Shown in pieces: positions 23,860-31,843 of a stretch of 64,000 nt of DNA. The stretch comes from UBA1563 sp037440065 (GTDB lineage Bacteria; Bacteroidota; Ignavibacteria; Ignavibacteriales; Ignavibacteriaceae). Below the pieces are notes generated by a model. That model searched no databases, had not been told where the DNA came from, and saw only the letters and a list, made by a program, of their open reading frames with translations. The stretch is from contig JBBIUV010000017.1 in the NCBI GenBank assembly GCA_037440065.1, positions 558,001 to 622,000 of the forward strand, given 5' to 3'. Position 1 is the stretch's first letter; each line of letters starts with the position of its first letter. Both the position numbers and the translations under genes were made by a program.

Positions 23860-25197
23860 TTAGGCTCTTCTGCCCTTAATTTTACCTGATTTCATAAAAC
23901 CGTCATAATGTCTCATCAATAAGTGAGACTCAATTTGCTGCAAAGTATCTAACGCAACACCAACTATAATCAATAAACTAGTTCCGCCAAAGAATTGAGC
24001 AAATCTACCGGAGACTCCGAAACCGCCAACAAAAGTTGGTAATATTGCGATAATCGCAAGAAAGAAAGAACCCGGCAAAGTAATTTTTGTTAAAATATTA
24101 TCAATAAAATCCGATGTATGTTTTCCAGGACGAATTCCAGGAATAAATCCACCTTGTTTTTTCATATTGTCTGCAACATCTTTCGGATTGAAAGCAATTG
24201 CCGTATAAAAATAGGTGAAGAAAATTATCACCATTGCATACAAAAATGCATAAACTGGTGAAGTGTAATTAAAGTAACTTGCAACACTTTGTAAAAATTC
24301 ATTATCCGGGAAAAATTGTAAAACGGTGTTCGGGATAAACATAATTGACTGCGCAAAAATGATCGGCATAACTCCGGCTGTGTTTACACGTAATGGAATA
24401 TACTGAGTAACTCCACCATAAACTTTTCTTCCAACAACTCTTTTAGCATATTGAACCGGGATTCTTCTTGTTCCTTGTGTAACCAAAATTACTCCAGCAA
24501 TTACCAACACCATAAAAGAGATGATGACAATCTCAACTACTAAACTTCTGGTTCCTTGAGAAATCATCTGATATTCATCAAGCAACGCATATGGGAAACG
24601 ATCGATAATTCCAATGAAAATAATTAAAGAGATACCGTTCCCTAGTCCTCTTTCTGTTATCTGTTCACCAAGCCACATCATGAACACGGTACCGGCGGTT
24701 AAGATTAAGATGGTCGATAAAACCCAAAACATTCCCTGAACCTGAGGAGGAATAATTGAAACACCTTGTACATCAATATTTTTTAAGCGAATCGTAATTC
24801 CCCAAGCCTGCATCGCAGAAATAAGAACCGTACCATATCGAGTAAGTTGTGTTATTTTCTTTCTTCCCTCTTCACCTTCTTGTTGAAGCTTTTGAAAATA
24901 AGGAACAACAGCTCCCATCAATTGTAATATAATTGATGCTGAGATGTAGGGCATAATTCCCAATGCAAAAATTGCAGCGTTGTGAAAAGCTCCACCAACA
25001 AACAAATCGTAAAGACCAAACAAGTTGTCGCTGGTTTGGTTTTTCATCGCCTGAGTTAAAAGAGTTGCATCAACACCGGGAACAGTAACGTGAGCTCCGA
25101 AACGAACAATCAATAACACTACCAAAGTGTATACAATTCTCTGGCGGAGTTCCGTTATCTTGAAAATATTGCGAAAGGTATCTGTAATTTTCGACAT
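23860..25197 (-). CDS. secY: Preprotein translocase channel SecY
   Basis: A 445-aa channel protein with ten membrane helices. The first helix (IVYTLVVLLIVRFGAHVTVPG), the plug helix region (GGAFHNAAIFALGIMPYISASI) and the cytosolic loop RRIPVQYAKRVVG are all in place. It forms the Sec channel with SecE, encoded at 49878. It lies 11 nt after rplO. Confidence 0.98.
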   Translation of the reverse strand: MSKITDTFRNIFKITELRQRIVYTLVVLLIVRFGAHVTVPGVDATLLTQAMKNQTSDNLFGLYDLFVGGAFHNAAIFALGIMPYISASIILQLMGAVVPYFQKLQQEGEEGRKKITQLTRYGTVLISAMQAWGITIRLKNIDVQGVSIIPPQVQGMFWVLSTILILTAGTVFMMWLGEQITERGLGNGISLIIFIGIIDRFPYALLDEYQMISQGTRSLVVEIVIISFMVLVIAGVILVTQGTRRIPVQYAKRVVGRKVYGGVTQYIPLRVNTAGVMPIIFAQSIMFIPNTVLQFFPDNEFLQSVASYFNYTSPVYAFLYAMVIIFFTYFYTAIAFNPKDVADNMKKQGGFIPGIRPGKHTSDFIDNILTKITLPGSFFLAIIAILPTFVGGFGVSGRFAQFFGGTSLLIIVGVALDTLQQIESHLLMRHYDGFMKSGKIKGRRA

Positions 25198-25208
25198 TTA
25201 TAACCGCA

Positions 25209-25664
25209 TTAAACTAATTTAATTGAACCGCCAACAGCTTCAATTTTGGCTTTTGCTGATTGACTGACGGCGTTAGCTTCGAGAGATAGTTTAGCTTTAA
25301 GTTCACCGTTTCCTAAAATCTTCAAAGGAAGTTTTTTAGAAGAAAGTACTCCGATATTTACCAATTCTTCAACAGTAAGCACTGAAGGAAGAGTTGATTT
25401 ATCGGCTAATTTTTGGAGATCGGAAACATTAATAATTTGAAATTCTTTTTTAAAAGTATTTGTAAAACCAAATTTTGGAATTCTACGTTGCAAAGGCATT
25501 TGACCGCCTTCAAACCAAGCTCTAAATTTAGCGCCGGAACGTGAATGCTGTCCGTTCATACCTTTTGTAGATGTACCGCCGTGTCCGGAACCTTCACCTC
25601 TACCAATTCTCTTACGAGGTTTTTTTGAACCTTTAGCATAATTTAGATTACTTAAAACATCCAT
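25209..25664 (-). CDS. rplO: Ribosomal protein L15
   Basis: A 151-aa large-subunit protein. The Gly/Arg-rich N terminus (KRIGRGEGSGHGGTSTKGMNGQ, the part that threads into 23S rRNA) is followed by RRIPKFGF and the C-terminal globular part ending AKIEAVGGSIKLV. It lies between rpmD and secY. Confidence 0.98.
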   Translation of the reverse strand: MDVLSNLNYAKGSKKPRKRIGRGEGSGHGGTSTKGMNGQHSRSGAKFRAWFEGGQMPLQRRIPKFGFTNTFKKEFQIINVSDLQKLADKSTLPSVLTVEELVNIGVLSSKKLPLKILGNGELKAKLSLEANAVSQSAKAKIEAVGGSIKLV

Positions 25665-25684
25665 AAACTAACCTTTTCTTTAAA

Positions 25685-25873
25685 CTATTCTGTAATTTCT
25701 TCAACAGAAACTAAATGGGGAATTTTTTTTACCATTCCTCTGATCTGAGGAGTGTCGTTATGAATAACCTGATAATTCGGTCTACCAAGCCCTAATGCTT
25801 TGATCGTAGCTTTTTGTCTTACCGGTCTATCAATAATACTGCGTGTTTGAGTTATTTTTAATTTCTTAGCCAT
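25685..25873 (-). CDS. rpmD: Ribosomal protein L30
   Basis: A 62-residue protein, the usual length, from MAKKLKITQ to SVEEITE. An upstream in-frame ATG at 25891 would add MHKEMM and overlap the rpsE stop. Three ATG codons occur in a row (25879-25871), and AAAGAG before them suits the last, which matches homologues. The core motif is TRSIIDRPVRQKATIKALGL. Confidence 0.95.
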   Translation of the reverse strand: MAKKLKITQTRSIIDRPVRQKATIKALGLGRPNYQVIHNDTPQIRGMVKKIPHLVSVEEITE

Positions 25874-25883
25874 CATCATCTCT

Positions 25884-26399
25884 TTATGCATTAAACAATT
25901 GGTTAACTGACATCACTCTTTTTGCAGCCATGGATTTAGCGCTGATTAAACACTGCAATGCATTTAATGTTGCTTTTACCTGGTTATGCGGATTACTTGA
26001 TCCTAAAGATTTTGTGAGAATGTCTTGAACTCCTGCGGCTTCCAATACTGCTCTAACTCCACCGCCGGCAATAAGCCCGGTTCCAGCAGAAGCAGGTTTC
26101 AATAAAACTTTTCCGGCTCCAAACTTGCCGATGATTTCATGAGGAATAGTATTTTTATGAAGGGTAACGGAAACCAAATTCTTCTTGGCATCGTCAACAC
26201 CTTTAGAAATTGCGTCTGTAACTTCGTTAGCTTTACCGAGGCCAACACCTACAGTACCTTCACCGTTGCCAACAACAACAATAGCATTAAAACTAAAACG
26301 GCGTCCACCTTTAACAACTTTAGCAACGCGGTTAATATGAACAACTTTTTCTTTTAATCCGTCAACCGGTTGTTCGTTCGCTTTTACATTTTTTTTCAA
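25884..26399 (-). CDS. rpsE: Ribosomal protein S5
   Basis: A 171-aa small-subunit protein involved in decoding accuracy. It has the double-stranded RNA-binding-like N domain (RVAKVVKGGRRFSFNAIVVVG) and the C-terminal GTGLIAGGGVRAVLEAAGV. GGAG lies shortly before the ATG. Unusually, it is separated from rplR by a tRNA gene instead of following it directly. Confidence 0.98.
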   Translation of the reverse strand: MKKNVKANEQPVDGLKEKVVHINRVAKVVKGGRRFSFNAIVVVGNGEGTVGVGLGKANEVTDAISKGVDDAKKNLVSVTLHKNTIPHEIIGKFGAGKVLLKPASAGTGLIAGGGVRAVLEAAGVQDILTKSLGSSNPHNQVKATLNALQCLISAKSMAAKRVMSVNQLFNA

Positions 26400-26439
26400 T
26401 TAATACTCCGTTTAACTTCCTTCAAATGAAATTTTTATG

Positions 26440-26510
26440 CTGCCGAGGGAGGATTCGAACCTCCGCAGACGCCTCCAAAGGGCGTTGTCCTACCATTAGA
26501 CGACCCGGCA
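26440..26510 (-). tRNA. tRNA-Gln (anticodon TTG)
   Basis: A 71-nt cloverleaf on the minus strand. The acceptor stem TGCCGGG/CTCGGCA has one G-T wobble. The D arm is GTCT/GGAC with loop AATGGTA, the anticodon stem is ACGCC/GGCGT around loop CTTTGGA (anticodon TTG), and the T arm is GGAGG/CCTCC with loop TTCGAAT. The discriminator base is G and CCA is not encoded. It lies 7 nt after the rplR stop and 40 nt before the rpsE start, inside the spc operon. Confidence 0.96.
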
Positions 26511-26517
26511 ATCATTT

Positions 26518-26880
26518 TTATAATTTTAATCCGCCTTCTCTGGCGCTTTCTGCTAATGCTTGAACTCTACCATGGTAACGATAGCCGTTTCTATCAAACA
26601 CTGCAGCTATAATATTTTTTTCTAATGCCGATTTTGCAATAAAGTTTCCAATCACTTTGCTTTTTGCAATTTTGCCTTTTGCCTGCTTTAAGGATTCGGC
26701 TAATTCTTTAGTTAAATCAGAAGCGGCAACAAGTGTTTTTCCGGTAACATCATCAATCATTTGTGCATAAATTTTGTTTAAACTTCTGTAGACGGTTAAA
26801 CGCGGTCTTTCAGCAGTTCCGGAAATCTTTTTTCTTATTTTAGTTTTTGAACGTTCTCTATTTGCTTTTTTTACAGACAT
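26518..26880 (-). CDS. rplR: Ribosomal protein L18
   Basis: A 120-aa 5S rRNA-binding protein. It contains RKKISGTAERPRLTVYRSLNKIYAQMIDD, and the C-terminal FDRNGYRYHGRVQALAESAREGGL is fully conserved. It lies 21 nt after rplF and is followed at once by the tRNA-Gln gene. Confidence 0.98.
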   Translation of the reverse strand: MSVKKANRERSKTKIRKKISGTAERPRLTVYRSLNKIYAQMIDDVTGKTLVAASDLTKELAESLKQAKGKIAKSKVIGNFIAKSALEKNIIAAVFDRNGYRYHGRVQALAESAREGGLKL

Positions 26881-26901
26881 CTTTTTTCAAAGCTCCTAAT
26901 C

Positions 26902-27441
26902 TTATTTACCAGCGGTCTTTCCGGCTTTTCTTCTAATAACTTCAGTTGAATATTTAATTCCTTTACCTTTGTAAGGTTCAGGTTTACGTATTGATCTAAT
27001 TTTAGAGGCAACAGCTCCAACAAGTTGTTTATCAATTCCCGATATAACGATTTGTGTTGGTGCCGGTGCTTGTAAAGTAATGCCAGCTGGCGGAATAAAG
27101 TAAATCGGGTGTGAATATCCGATGTTGATAAGGAGATTGTTATCCTTTAGTTCAACACGGTATCCAACTCCAACGATGTCTAAAGTTTTTGAGTAACCTT
27201 CACTAACACCCAAGATCATGTTTTGAATTAATGAACGAGTTAATCCGTGTAAGGCACGATTTTCTTTTTGATCGTCCGAACGGGTTGCAATAATTTCATT
27301 ATCCTTAATTTCAAGAGAAATATTTGGATGAAAAGTATCATTTAATTCCCCTTTCGGTCCTTTAACCGAAAGAGCCTGACCGTTTAATTTTACGGTTACA
27401 TTTGAAGGTATTACTACCGGTTTTTTTCCAATTCGTGACAC
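26902..27441 (-). CDS. rplF: Ribosomal protein L6
   Basis: A 179-aa protein of two repeated domains near the factor-binding site. It starts MSRIGKKPV, and the C-terminal signature PEPYKGKGIKYSTEVIRRKAGK is intact. It lies 19 nt after rpsH. Confidence 0.98.
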   Translation of the reverse strand: MSRIGKKPVVIPSNVTVKLNGQALSVKGPKGELNDTFHPNISLEIKDNEIIATRSDDQKENRALHGLTRSLIQNMILGVSEGYSKTLDIVGVGYRVELKDNNLLINIGYSHPIYFIPPAGITLQAPAPTQIVISGIDKQLVGAVASKIRSIRKPEPYKGKGIKYSTEVIRRKAGKTAGK

Positions 27442-27460
27442 TACAAAACTCCGTTAAAAA

Positions 27461-27856
27461 TTACCAAATTTTACAAATAATTTCTCCACCAACTGCTTCG
27501 CGTCTTGCTTGTTTATCAGTAAGCAAACCTTTCGAAGTGGAGATAATTGAAATACCATAACCGTTTAGCACTCTCGGGAGATTTTCTTTCTGTGAATAAA
27601 TGCGTAATCCCGGCTTGCTGATTCTTTCTAAACCGCTAAGTGCAGAAACTCCGTTTGTGTAGCGGAGGAAAACTCTGAGGACGTTTTGTTTATCGTCTTC
27701 AATAATTTGATAATCGACGATGAAATTTTGTGCTTTTAAGATTTCTACAATTCCCTTTTTTTGGTTAGAAAAAGGAATATCAACTCTCCTTTTTTGTGCT
27801 TTAACTGCGTTTCTAATTCTAGTTAATAAATCTGCAATTGGATCTGTTACTGCCAT
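27461..27856 (-). CDS. rpsH: Ribosomal protein S8
   Basis: A 131-aa 16S-binding protein. It has DPIADLLTRIRNAV at the start and the C-terminal GYGISIISTSKGLLTDKQARREAVGGEI. In enterobacteria S8 represses the spc operon; no such site was recognised here. It lies 10 nt after rpsN. Confidence 0.98.
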   Translation of the reverse strand: MAVTDPIADLLTRIRNAVKAQKRRVDIPFSNQKKGIVEILKAQNFIVDYQIIEDDKQNVLRVFLRYTNGVSALSGLERISKPGLRIYSQKENLPRVLNGYGISIISTSKGLLTDKQARREAVGGEIICKIW

Positions 27857-27866
27857 AAAATCTCCT

Positions 27867-28136
27867 TTACCAGCTTGCCTTTTTTAAACCCGGAATTTCA
27901 CCACGCAAAGCTTTTTCACGTAGAACTAAACGAGAGACTCCGAATTTTCTGTGATATCCTCTGGATCTTCCTGTAATCATACATCTGTTGTGCAAGCGAA
28001 TTTTAGCAGAGTTTCTTGGGAGAGTCTGTAAACCGTCCCACTCACCTTTTTCTTTGAGGTCTTTGCGAATTTGTTGATATTTTTCAACCAATACTTTTCT
28101 TTTTTCTTCTCTTGCAATTAAACACTTTCTTGCCAT
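27867..28136 (-). CDS. rpsN: Ribosomal protein S14 (long, zinc-free form)
   Basis: An 89-aa protein from MARKCLIAREEK to GLKKASW. The ATG at 28136 is preferred over an in-frame ATG at 28217, which lies inside rplE: AAAGGA precedes it and homologues start here. The C-terminal block RLHNRCMITGRSRGYHRKFG carries a single Cys, so it is the C-minus long form, not the zinc form. Confidence 0.97.
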   Translation of the reverse strand: MARKCLIAREEKRKVLVEKYQQIRKDLKEKGEWDGLQTLPRNSAKIRLHNRCMITGRSRGYHRKFGVSRLVLREKALRGEIPGLKKASW

Positions 28137-28152
28137 GAAAAATCCTTTAACC

Positions 28153-28818
28153 TTATTTAATTTCTTTTTTTCTGAAAGGGAAACCAAAAGCCTGTAAAAG
28201 TTCAAATGCTTCAGCATCTGTATTTGCAGTGGTAACCAAAGTAATATCCATTCCTAATACTTTAAGCACTTTGTCGGCATTAATTTCCGGGAAGATGATC
28301 TGTTCTTTAACACCGATTGAATAGTTACCTCTTCCGTCGAATGACTTATCAGAAAGTCCCTTAAAATCTCTAACACGAGGAAGTGCAACGTTTATAAAAC
28401 GGTCAAGGAACTCGTACATTCTTTCTTTGCGCAAAGTAACCATCACACCAATGCTAACGCCTTTACGGAGTTTGAAGTTTGAAATATCTTTTTTAGCTTT
28501 ACGCACACTTGCTTTTTGTCCGGCTATTGTTTCGAGATCCCGGATAGCTTCTTCCATAACTTTTGCATCGGAAGCCGCTGCGCCAACACCCATATTTACA
28601 ACAATCTTTGTAAGCTTGGGAACTTGCATCACGTTCTTGTAATTTAATTTTTTAATTAAATCCGGAACGATCTGCTTTCTGTAAACACCTAAAAGTCTGT
28701 TTGGAACTCTTACTTCAGGAGCCGCTGCAGCTACTTCTTTAGGAGCTTCTTTTGGTGCTTTACCTTTTTTATCAGGTGTTCCGCTTTGAGCGGGTTGTTT
28801 TACTTTTTTTTCTGCCAT
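28153..28818 (-). CDS. rplE: Ribosomal protein L5 with basic N-terminal extension
   Basis: A 221-aa 5S rRNA-binding protein, about 40 residues longer than the E. coli form (about 179). The extra part is a Lys/Pro/Ala-rich, probably disordered N terminus (AEKKVKQPAQSGTPDKKGK, then APKEVAAAAPEV). The conserved domain begins at NRLLGVYRKQIVPDL and includes VNMGVGAA, the LRKGVSIGVMVTLR segment and the end LLQAFGFPFRK. No internal start near 28700 looks better. Confidence 0.96.
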   Translation of the reverse strand: MAEKKVKQPAQSGTPDKKGKAPKEAPKEVAAAAPEVRVPNRLLGVYRKQIVPDLIKKLNYKNVMQVPKLTKIVVNMGVGAAASDAKVMEEAIRDLETIAGQKASVRKAKKDISNFKLRKGVSIGVMVTLRKERMYEFLDRFINVALPRVRDFKGLSDKSFDGRGNYSIGVKEQIIFPEINADKVLKVLGMDITLVTTANTDAEAFELLQAFGFPFRKKEIK

Positions 28819-28851
28819 TATATCTTCAAACCTTTAGAAAATGATGATTAC

Positions 28852-29175
28852 TTATAACATCTCGCCGGAAGCTTTGCTTACGCGTGCAATTTTCTTTTTG
28901 CCTGTTTTTTCATCAATAATTATTTTAGAACCAATTCTTGTACGTCCACTTGATTTCGGATCAACGATCATTACATTAGAAACATGTATCGGCGCTTCTT
29001 TTGCAATGATTCCGCCTTGCTGACTTTTTTGTGAAGGTTTTGTATGACGTTTGTGAATGTTAATTCCTTCAACAATCAAACGATCAACCTTTGGATATAC
29101 TTTTAAAACTTTTCCGGTTTTATTTTTGTCGTTTCCGGCAATTACGACTACAGTATCATTTTTTTTAATTCGCAT
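28852..29175 (-). CDS. rplX: Ribosomal protein L24
   Basis: A 107-aa assembly initiator of the large subunit. The KOW motif is KNDTVVVIAGNDKNKTGKVLKV, followed by VEGINIHKRHTKPSQ and the C-terminal RTRIGSKI. It lies 10 nt after rplN. Confidence 0.98.
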   Translation of the reverse strand: MRIKKNDTVVVIAGNDKNKTGKVLKVYPKVDRLIVEGINIHKRHTKPSQKSQQGGIIAKEAPIHVSNVMIVDPKSSGRTRIGSKIIIDEKTGKKKIARVSKASGEML

Positions 29176-29185
29176 GGTTAACCTA

Positions 29186-29554
29186 TTATAAAACTTCTGG
29201 GGCTAAGGAAACTATTTTCATGAACTGTTTTTCTCTTAGTTCTCTTGCTACCGGACCAAAGATACGAGTTCCTTTTGGTTCGTTCTGAGCGTTTAAAAGA
29301 ACTGCTGCATTTTCATCAAATCGAATATATGAACCGTCTTTTCTTCTTACTTCTTTGTTTGTTCTAACAATTACGGCTCTTGAAACTTCACCTTTTTTTA
29401 CTTGACCGTTAGGAATTGCCGACTTAACGGTAACGACTATTAAGTCTCCCAAACTTGCATATTGTCTTCCACTGCCTCCTAATACCCTGATGCAGCGTAC
29501 TTTTTTAGCGCCGGAGTTATCCGCAACTACTAAATTGGTTTCTTCTTGAATCAT
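29186..29554 (-). CDS. rplN: Ribosomal protein L14
   Basis: A 122-aa protein at the subunit interface. It starts MIQEETNLVVADNSGAKKV, with GDLIVVTVKSAIPNGQVKKGE in the middle and GTRIFGPVARELREKQFMKI near the end. Length is exactly that of the family. Confidence 0.98.
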   Translation of the reverse strand: MIQEETNLVVADNSGAKKVRCIRVLGGSGRQYASLGDLIVVTVKSAIPNGQVKKGEVSRAVIVRTNKEVRRKDGSYIRFDENAAVLLNAQNEPKGTRIFGPVARELREKQFMKIVSLAPEVL

Positions 29555-29575
29555 CTCATTAACTCCTTGCTTTAA

Positions 29576-29833
29576 CTACTTTGCTTTTTCAACAACTTCA
29601 ACTAAGCGCCATCTTTTAATTTTGCTCAGCGGTCTGGTTTCCATAATTTTAACAACGTCGCCGATATTGCATTCGTTCTTTTCGTCGTGAGCCATCAATT
29701 TTGTTGTTTTCTTAAAATATTTCTTGTAAACAGAATGAGGAACTTTGCGCTCAATTGAAACCGTAATGGTTTTTTCCATTTTGTTGCTTACAACTTTACC
29801 TTGTCTGGTTTTACGTAACGATCTCTTTTCCAT
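29576..29833 (-). CDS. rpsQ: Ribosomal protein S17
   Basis: An 85-aa OB-fold protein. It shows RQGKVVSNKMEKTITVSIER, then CNIGDVVKIMETRPLSKIKRW. Its ATG lies 2 nt after the rpmC stop. Confidence 0.98.
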   Translation of the reverse strand: MEKRSLRKTRQGKVVSNKMEKTITVSIERKVPHSVYKKYFKKTTKLMAHDEKNECNIGDVVKIMETRPLSKIKRWRLVEVVEKAK

Positions 29834-29835
29834 GA

Positions 29836-30075
29836 TTAAGCATCGACTCCTTTATCCAACACCTGGCTGGATTTCTTTTCTGCAAGGGCTCTTTCTTTTA
29901 AGATGGTTTTCATTCTTGCAATATCTTTTTTTGTTGAACGAAGTTTTGCAGTGTTCGTCAACTGTTTTAACTCGTGTGAGAAGCGAAGATCAACCAGGTT
30001 GCTTCCTTCCGCAATTATTTGCTTCCCAATTTCTTCGGAAGACATTTCTTTTATTTCAGAAAGTTTCATATTCAT
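29836..30075 (-). CDS. rpmC: Ribosomal protein L29
   Basis: A 79-aa two-helix protein near the nascent-chain exit. It contains MKLSEIKEMSSEEI and the signature KLRSTKKDIARMKTILKER. The last ~14 residues (KKSSQVLDKGVDA) extend beyond the shortest homologues. It lies 10 nt after rplP. Confidence 0.96.
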   Translation of the reverse strand: MNMKLSEIKEMSSEEIGKQIIAEGSNLVDLRFSHELKQLTNTAKLRSTKKDIARMKTILKERALAEKKSSQVLDKGVDA

Positions 30076-30085
30076 TTACCAATGT

Positions 30086-30502
30086 TTATTCGTAATCCGG
30101 TCTTGCAATAATTTTTGTTTTAATAGGAAGTTTGTGTGCGCAAACTTTAAGAGCTTCATGAGCCACTTCTTTAGTTACGCCGGAAACTTCAAACATAATT
30201 CTTCCAGGTTTTACAACAGCAACCCAAAACTCCGGACCGCCTTTACCTTTTCCCATTCTTGTTTCGAGAGGTTTTTTGGAAACCGGTTTATCCGGAAAAA
30301 TTCTGATCCAAACTTTACCATCACGTTTCATTTTTCTTGATAAAGCAACACGACAAGCTTCAATTTGTCTGCTGGTAATCCATTGTGGTTCAAGAGCTTT
30401 TAGACCGAAATCTCCGAAAGCAATCGTACTGCCGCGTTTGGCTTTTCCGGCCATTCTTCCGCGCTGCGATTTTCTAAACTTAACTCTTTTGGGCATTAAC
30501 AT
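30086..30502 (-). CDS. rplP: Ribosomal protein L16
   Basis: A 138-aa protein beside the A-site tRNA. It starts MLMPKRVKFRK, a common family start, and includes FGDFGLKALEPQWITSRQIEA and the signature MGKGKGGPEFWVAVVKPGRI. The second ATG two codons on is an alternative start. Confidence 0.97.
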   Translation of the reverse strand: MLMPKRVKFRKSQRGRMAGKAKRGSTIAFGDFGLKALEPQWITSRQIEACRVALSRKMKRDGKVWIRIFPDKPVSKKPLETRMGKGKGGPEFWVAVVKPGRIMFEVSGVTKEVAHEALKVCAHKLPIKTKIIARPDYE

Positions 30503-30526
30503 ATTAAAAAAACTCCTACAGTAATA

Positions 30527-31168
30527 TTATTCTGAAGCTCGTTTACCTAAAATTTCACCACGGCAGATCCACACTTTTATTCCGATCGAACCGTAAATGG
30601 TTTCCGCTCTTCCGTTTGCATAATCTATATCAGCACGGATTGTATGTAGCGGAACTCTTCCTTCTTTATATTGCTCAGTTCTGGCCATTTCTGCACCACC
30701 TAAACGACCGGAACACATAATCTTTATACCTTCAGCTCCCATTCTCATCGTTGAGTTGATTGCTGATTTCATTGCTCTTCTGAATGATATTCTACCAACA
30801 AGTTGGTTAGCAATGTTTTCAGCAACTAAGTACGCATCTAATTCAGGTCTTTTTATTTCAGAGATTTGAATCTTAACTTCTTTTTCAGTTACTTGACGTA
30901 ATTCTTGTTCAAGCTGAGTGATCTCTTTTCCACTCTTTCCGATAACTACACCCGGTCTTGAAGTATGAATGTTAAGAATGATATTTTTTGTAGTTCTATC
31001 AATAATGATTTTAGAAATACCAGCCTTTTTTAATCTGTTACGAACATAAGCACGAAGTTTGTCATCTTCTTTTAACTTCTTAGCATAACTATGATTTTCA
31101 TACCAATTCGAGTCCCATCCTCTAATGATGCCAACTCTAAAACCGATCGGATTTGTTTTTTGTCCCAA
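30527..31168 (-). CDS. rpsC: Ribosomal protein S3
   Basis: A 213-aa protein at the mRNA entry channel with helicase activity. The N-terminal KH domain (RPGVVIGKSGKEITQLEQEL) and C-terminal domain (GAEGIKIMCSGRLGGAEMAR, ADIDYANGRAETIYGSIG) are complete. Confidence 0.98.
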   Translation of the reverse strand: MGQKTNPIGFRVGIIRGWDSNWYENHSYAKKLKEDDKLRAYVRNRLKKAGISKIIIDRTTKNIILNIHTSRPGVVIGKSGKEITQLEQELRQVTEKEVKIQISEIKRPELDAYLVAENIANQLVGRISFRRAMKSAINSTMRMGAEGIKIMCSGRLGGAEMARTEQYKEGRVPLHTIRADIDYANGRAETIYGSIGIKVWICRGEILGKRASE

Positions 31169-31184
31169 AAAGAAATCTCCTAAT

Positions 31185-31526
31185 TTATTTTGTTGCTACC
31201 ACAATAGTGACGTGGCATGAGCGTTTTCTAATTCTAAATGCGCGGCCCATTGGTGCCGGTGAAATTCGTTTTGCAGTCGGTCCTTGATCTACGAATGCTG
31301 TTTTAACAAACAATTCGCTTGGTTCAACTTTTACGCCGTCTTCTTTATTAATAAGATTAGCGACTGCAGAACGTAAAGTTTTTTCAGCATCTTTAGATGC
31401 GTGCTTCGGTTGAAAATGAAGGATCTCAATTGCTTTATCAACGGAAACTCCTCTAATGAGATCAATTACCAATCTCATTTTTCTTGGTGATGAACCGATA
31501 TATCTTGTAACAGCTTTTGCTTCCAT
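31185..31526 (-). CDS. rplV: Ribosomal protein L22
   Basis: A 113-aa protein whose beta hairpin lines the exit tunnel. It has YIGSSPRKMRLVIDLIRG and the hairpin QGPTAKRISPAPMGRAFRIRKR. This hairpin is where macrolide-resistance changes occur; no deletion is seen. Confidence 0.98.
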   Translation of the reverse strand: MEAKAVTRYIGSSPRKMRLVIDLIRGVSVDKAIEILHFQPKHASKDAEKTLRSAVANLINKEDGVKVEPSELFVKTAFVDQGPTAKRISPAPMGRAFRIRKRSCHVTIVVATK

Positions 31527-31542
31527 AAACCTTTATTCCGTC

Positions 31543-31830
31543 CTATTTCGCTTTTGATGCTTTTTCAGCTTTAGTTCCAGGATGACCTCTAAAAATACGA
31601 GTCGGAGAAAACTCACCGAGTTTGTGTCCAACCATATTTTCCGTAATGTAAATCGGGATCATTTTATTGCCGTTGTGAACCGCAATAGTGTGTCCAACAA
31701 ATTCCGGTGAAATAGTTGAAGAGCGTGACCAAGTCTTGATAATTTTCTTCTGACTGGTTTGATTGAGTACTTGAACTTTCTTCAACAATTTAAGATCAAT
31801 AAAAGGACCTTTTTTAACTGAACGAGGCAT
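31543..31830 (-). CDS. rpsS: Ribosomal protein S19
   Basis: A 95-aa small-subunit head protein. It starts MPRSVKKGPFID, followed by KTWSRSSTISPEFVGHTIAVHNG and LGEFSPTRIFRGH. It lies 13 nt after rplB. Confidence 0.98.
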   Translation of the reverse strand: MPRSVKKGPFIDLKLLKKVQVLNQTSQKKIIKTWSRSSTISPEFVGHTIAVHNGNKMIPIYITENMVGHKLGEFSPTRIFRGHPGTKAEKASKAK

Positions 31831-31843
31831 ATTAACTCTCTAC

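Noticed and set aside
28137..28217. Long form of S14 starting inside rplE
   Set aside because: The 27 extra residues come from the rplE reading region, and the MARK start has its own AAAGGA.
29903..30340. 145-aa plus-strand open frame over rpmC and rplP
   Set aside because: It overlaps two certain ribosomal protein genes on the other strand and has a Phe/Cys/Asn-rich composition unlike real proteins.
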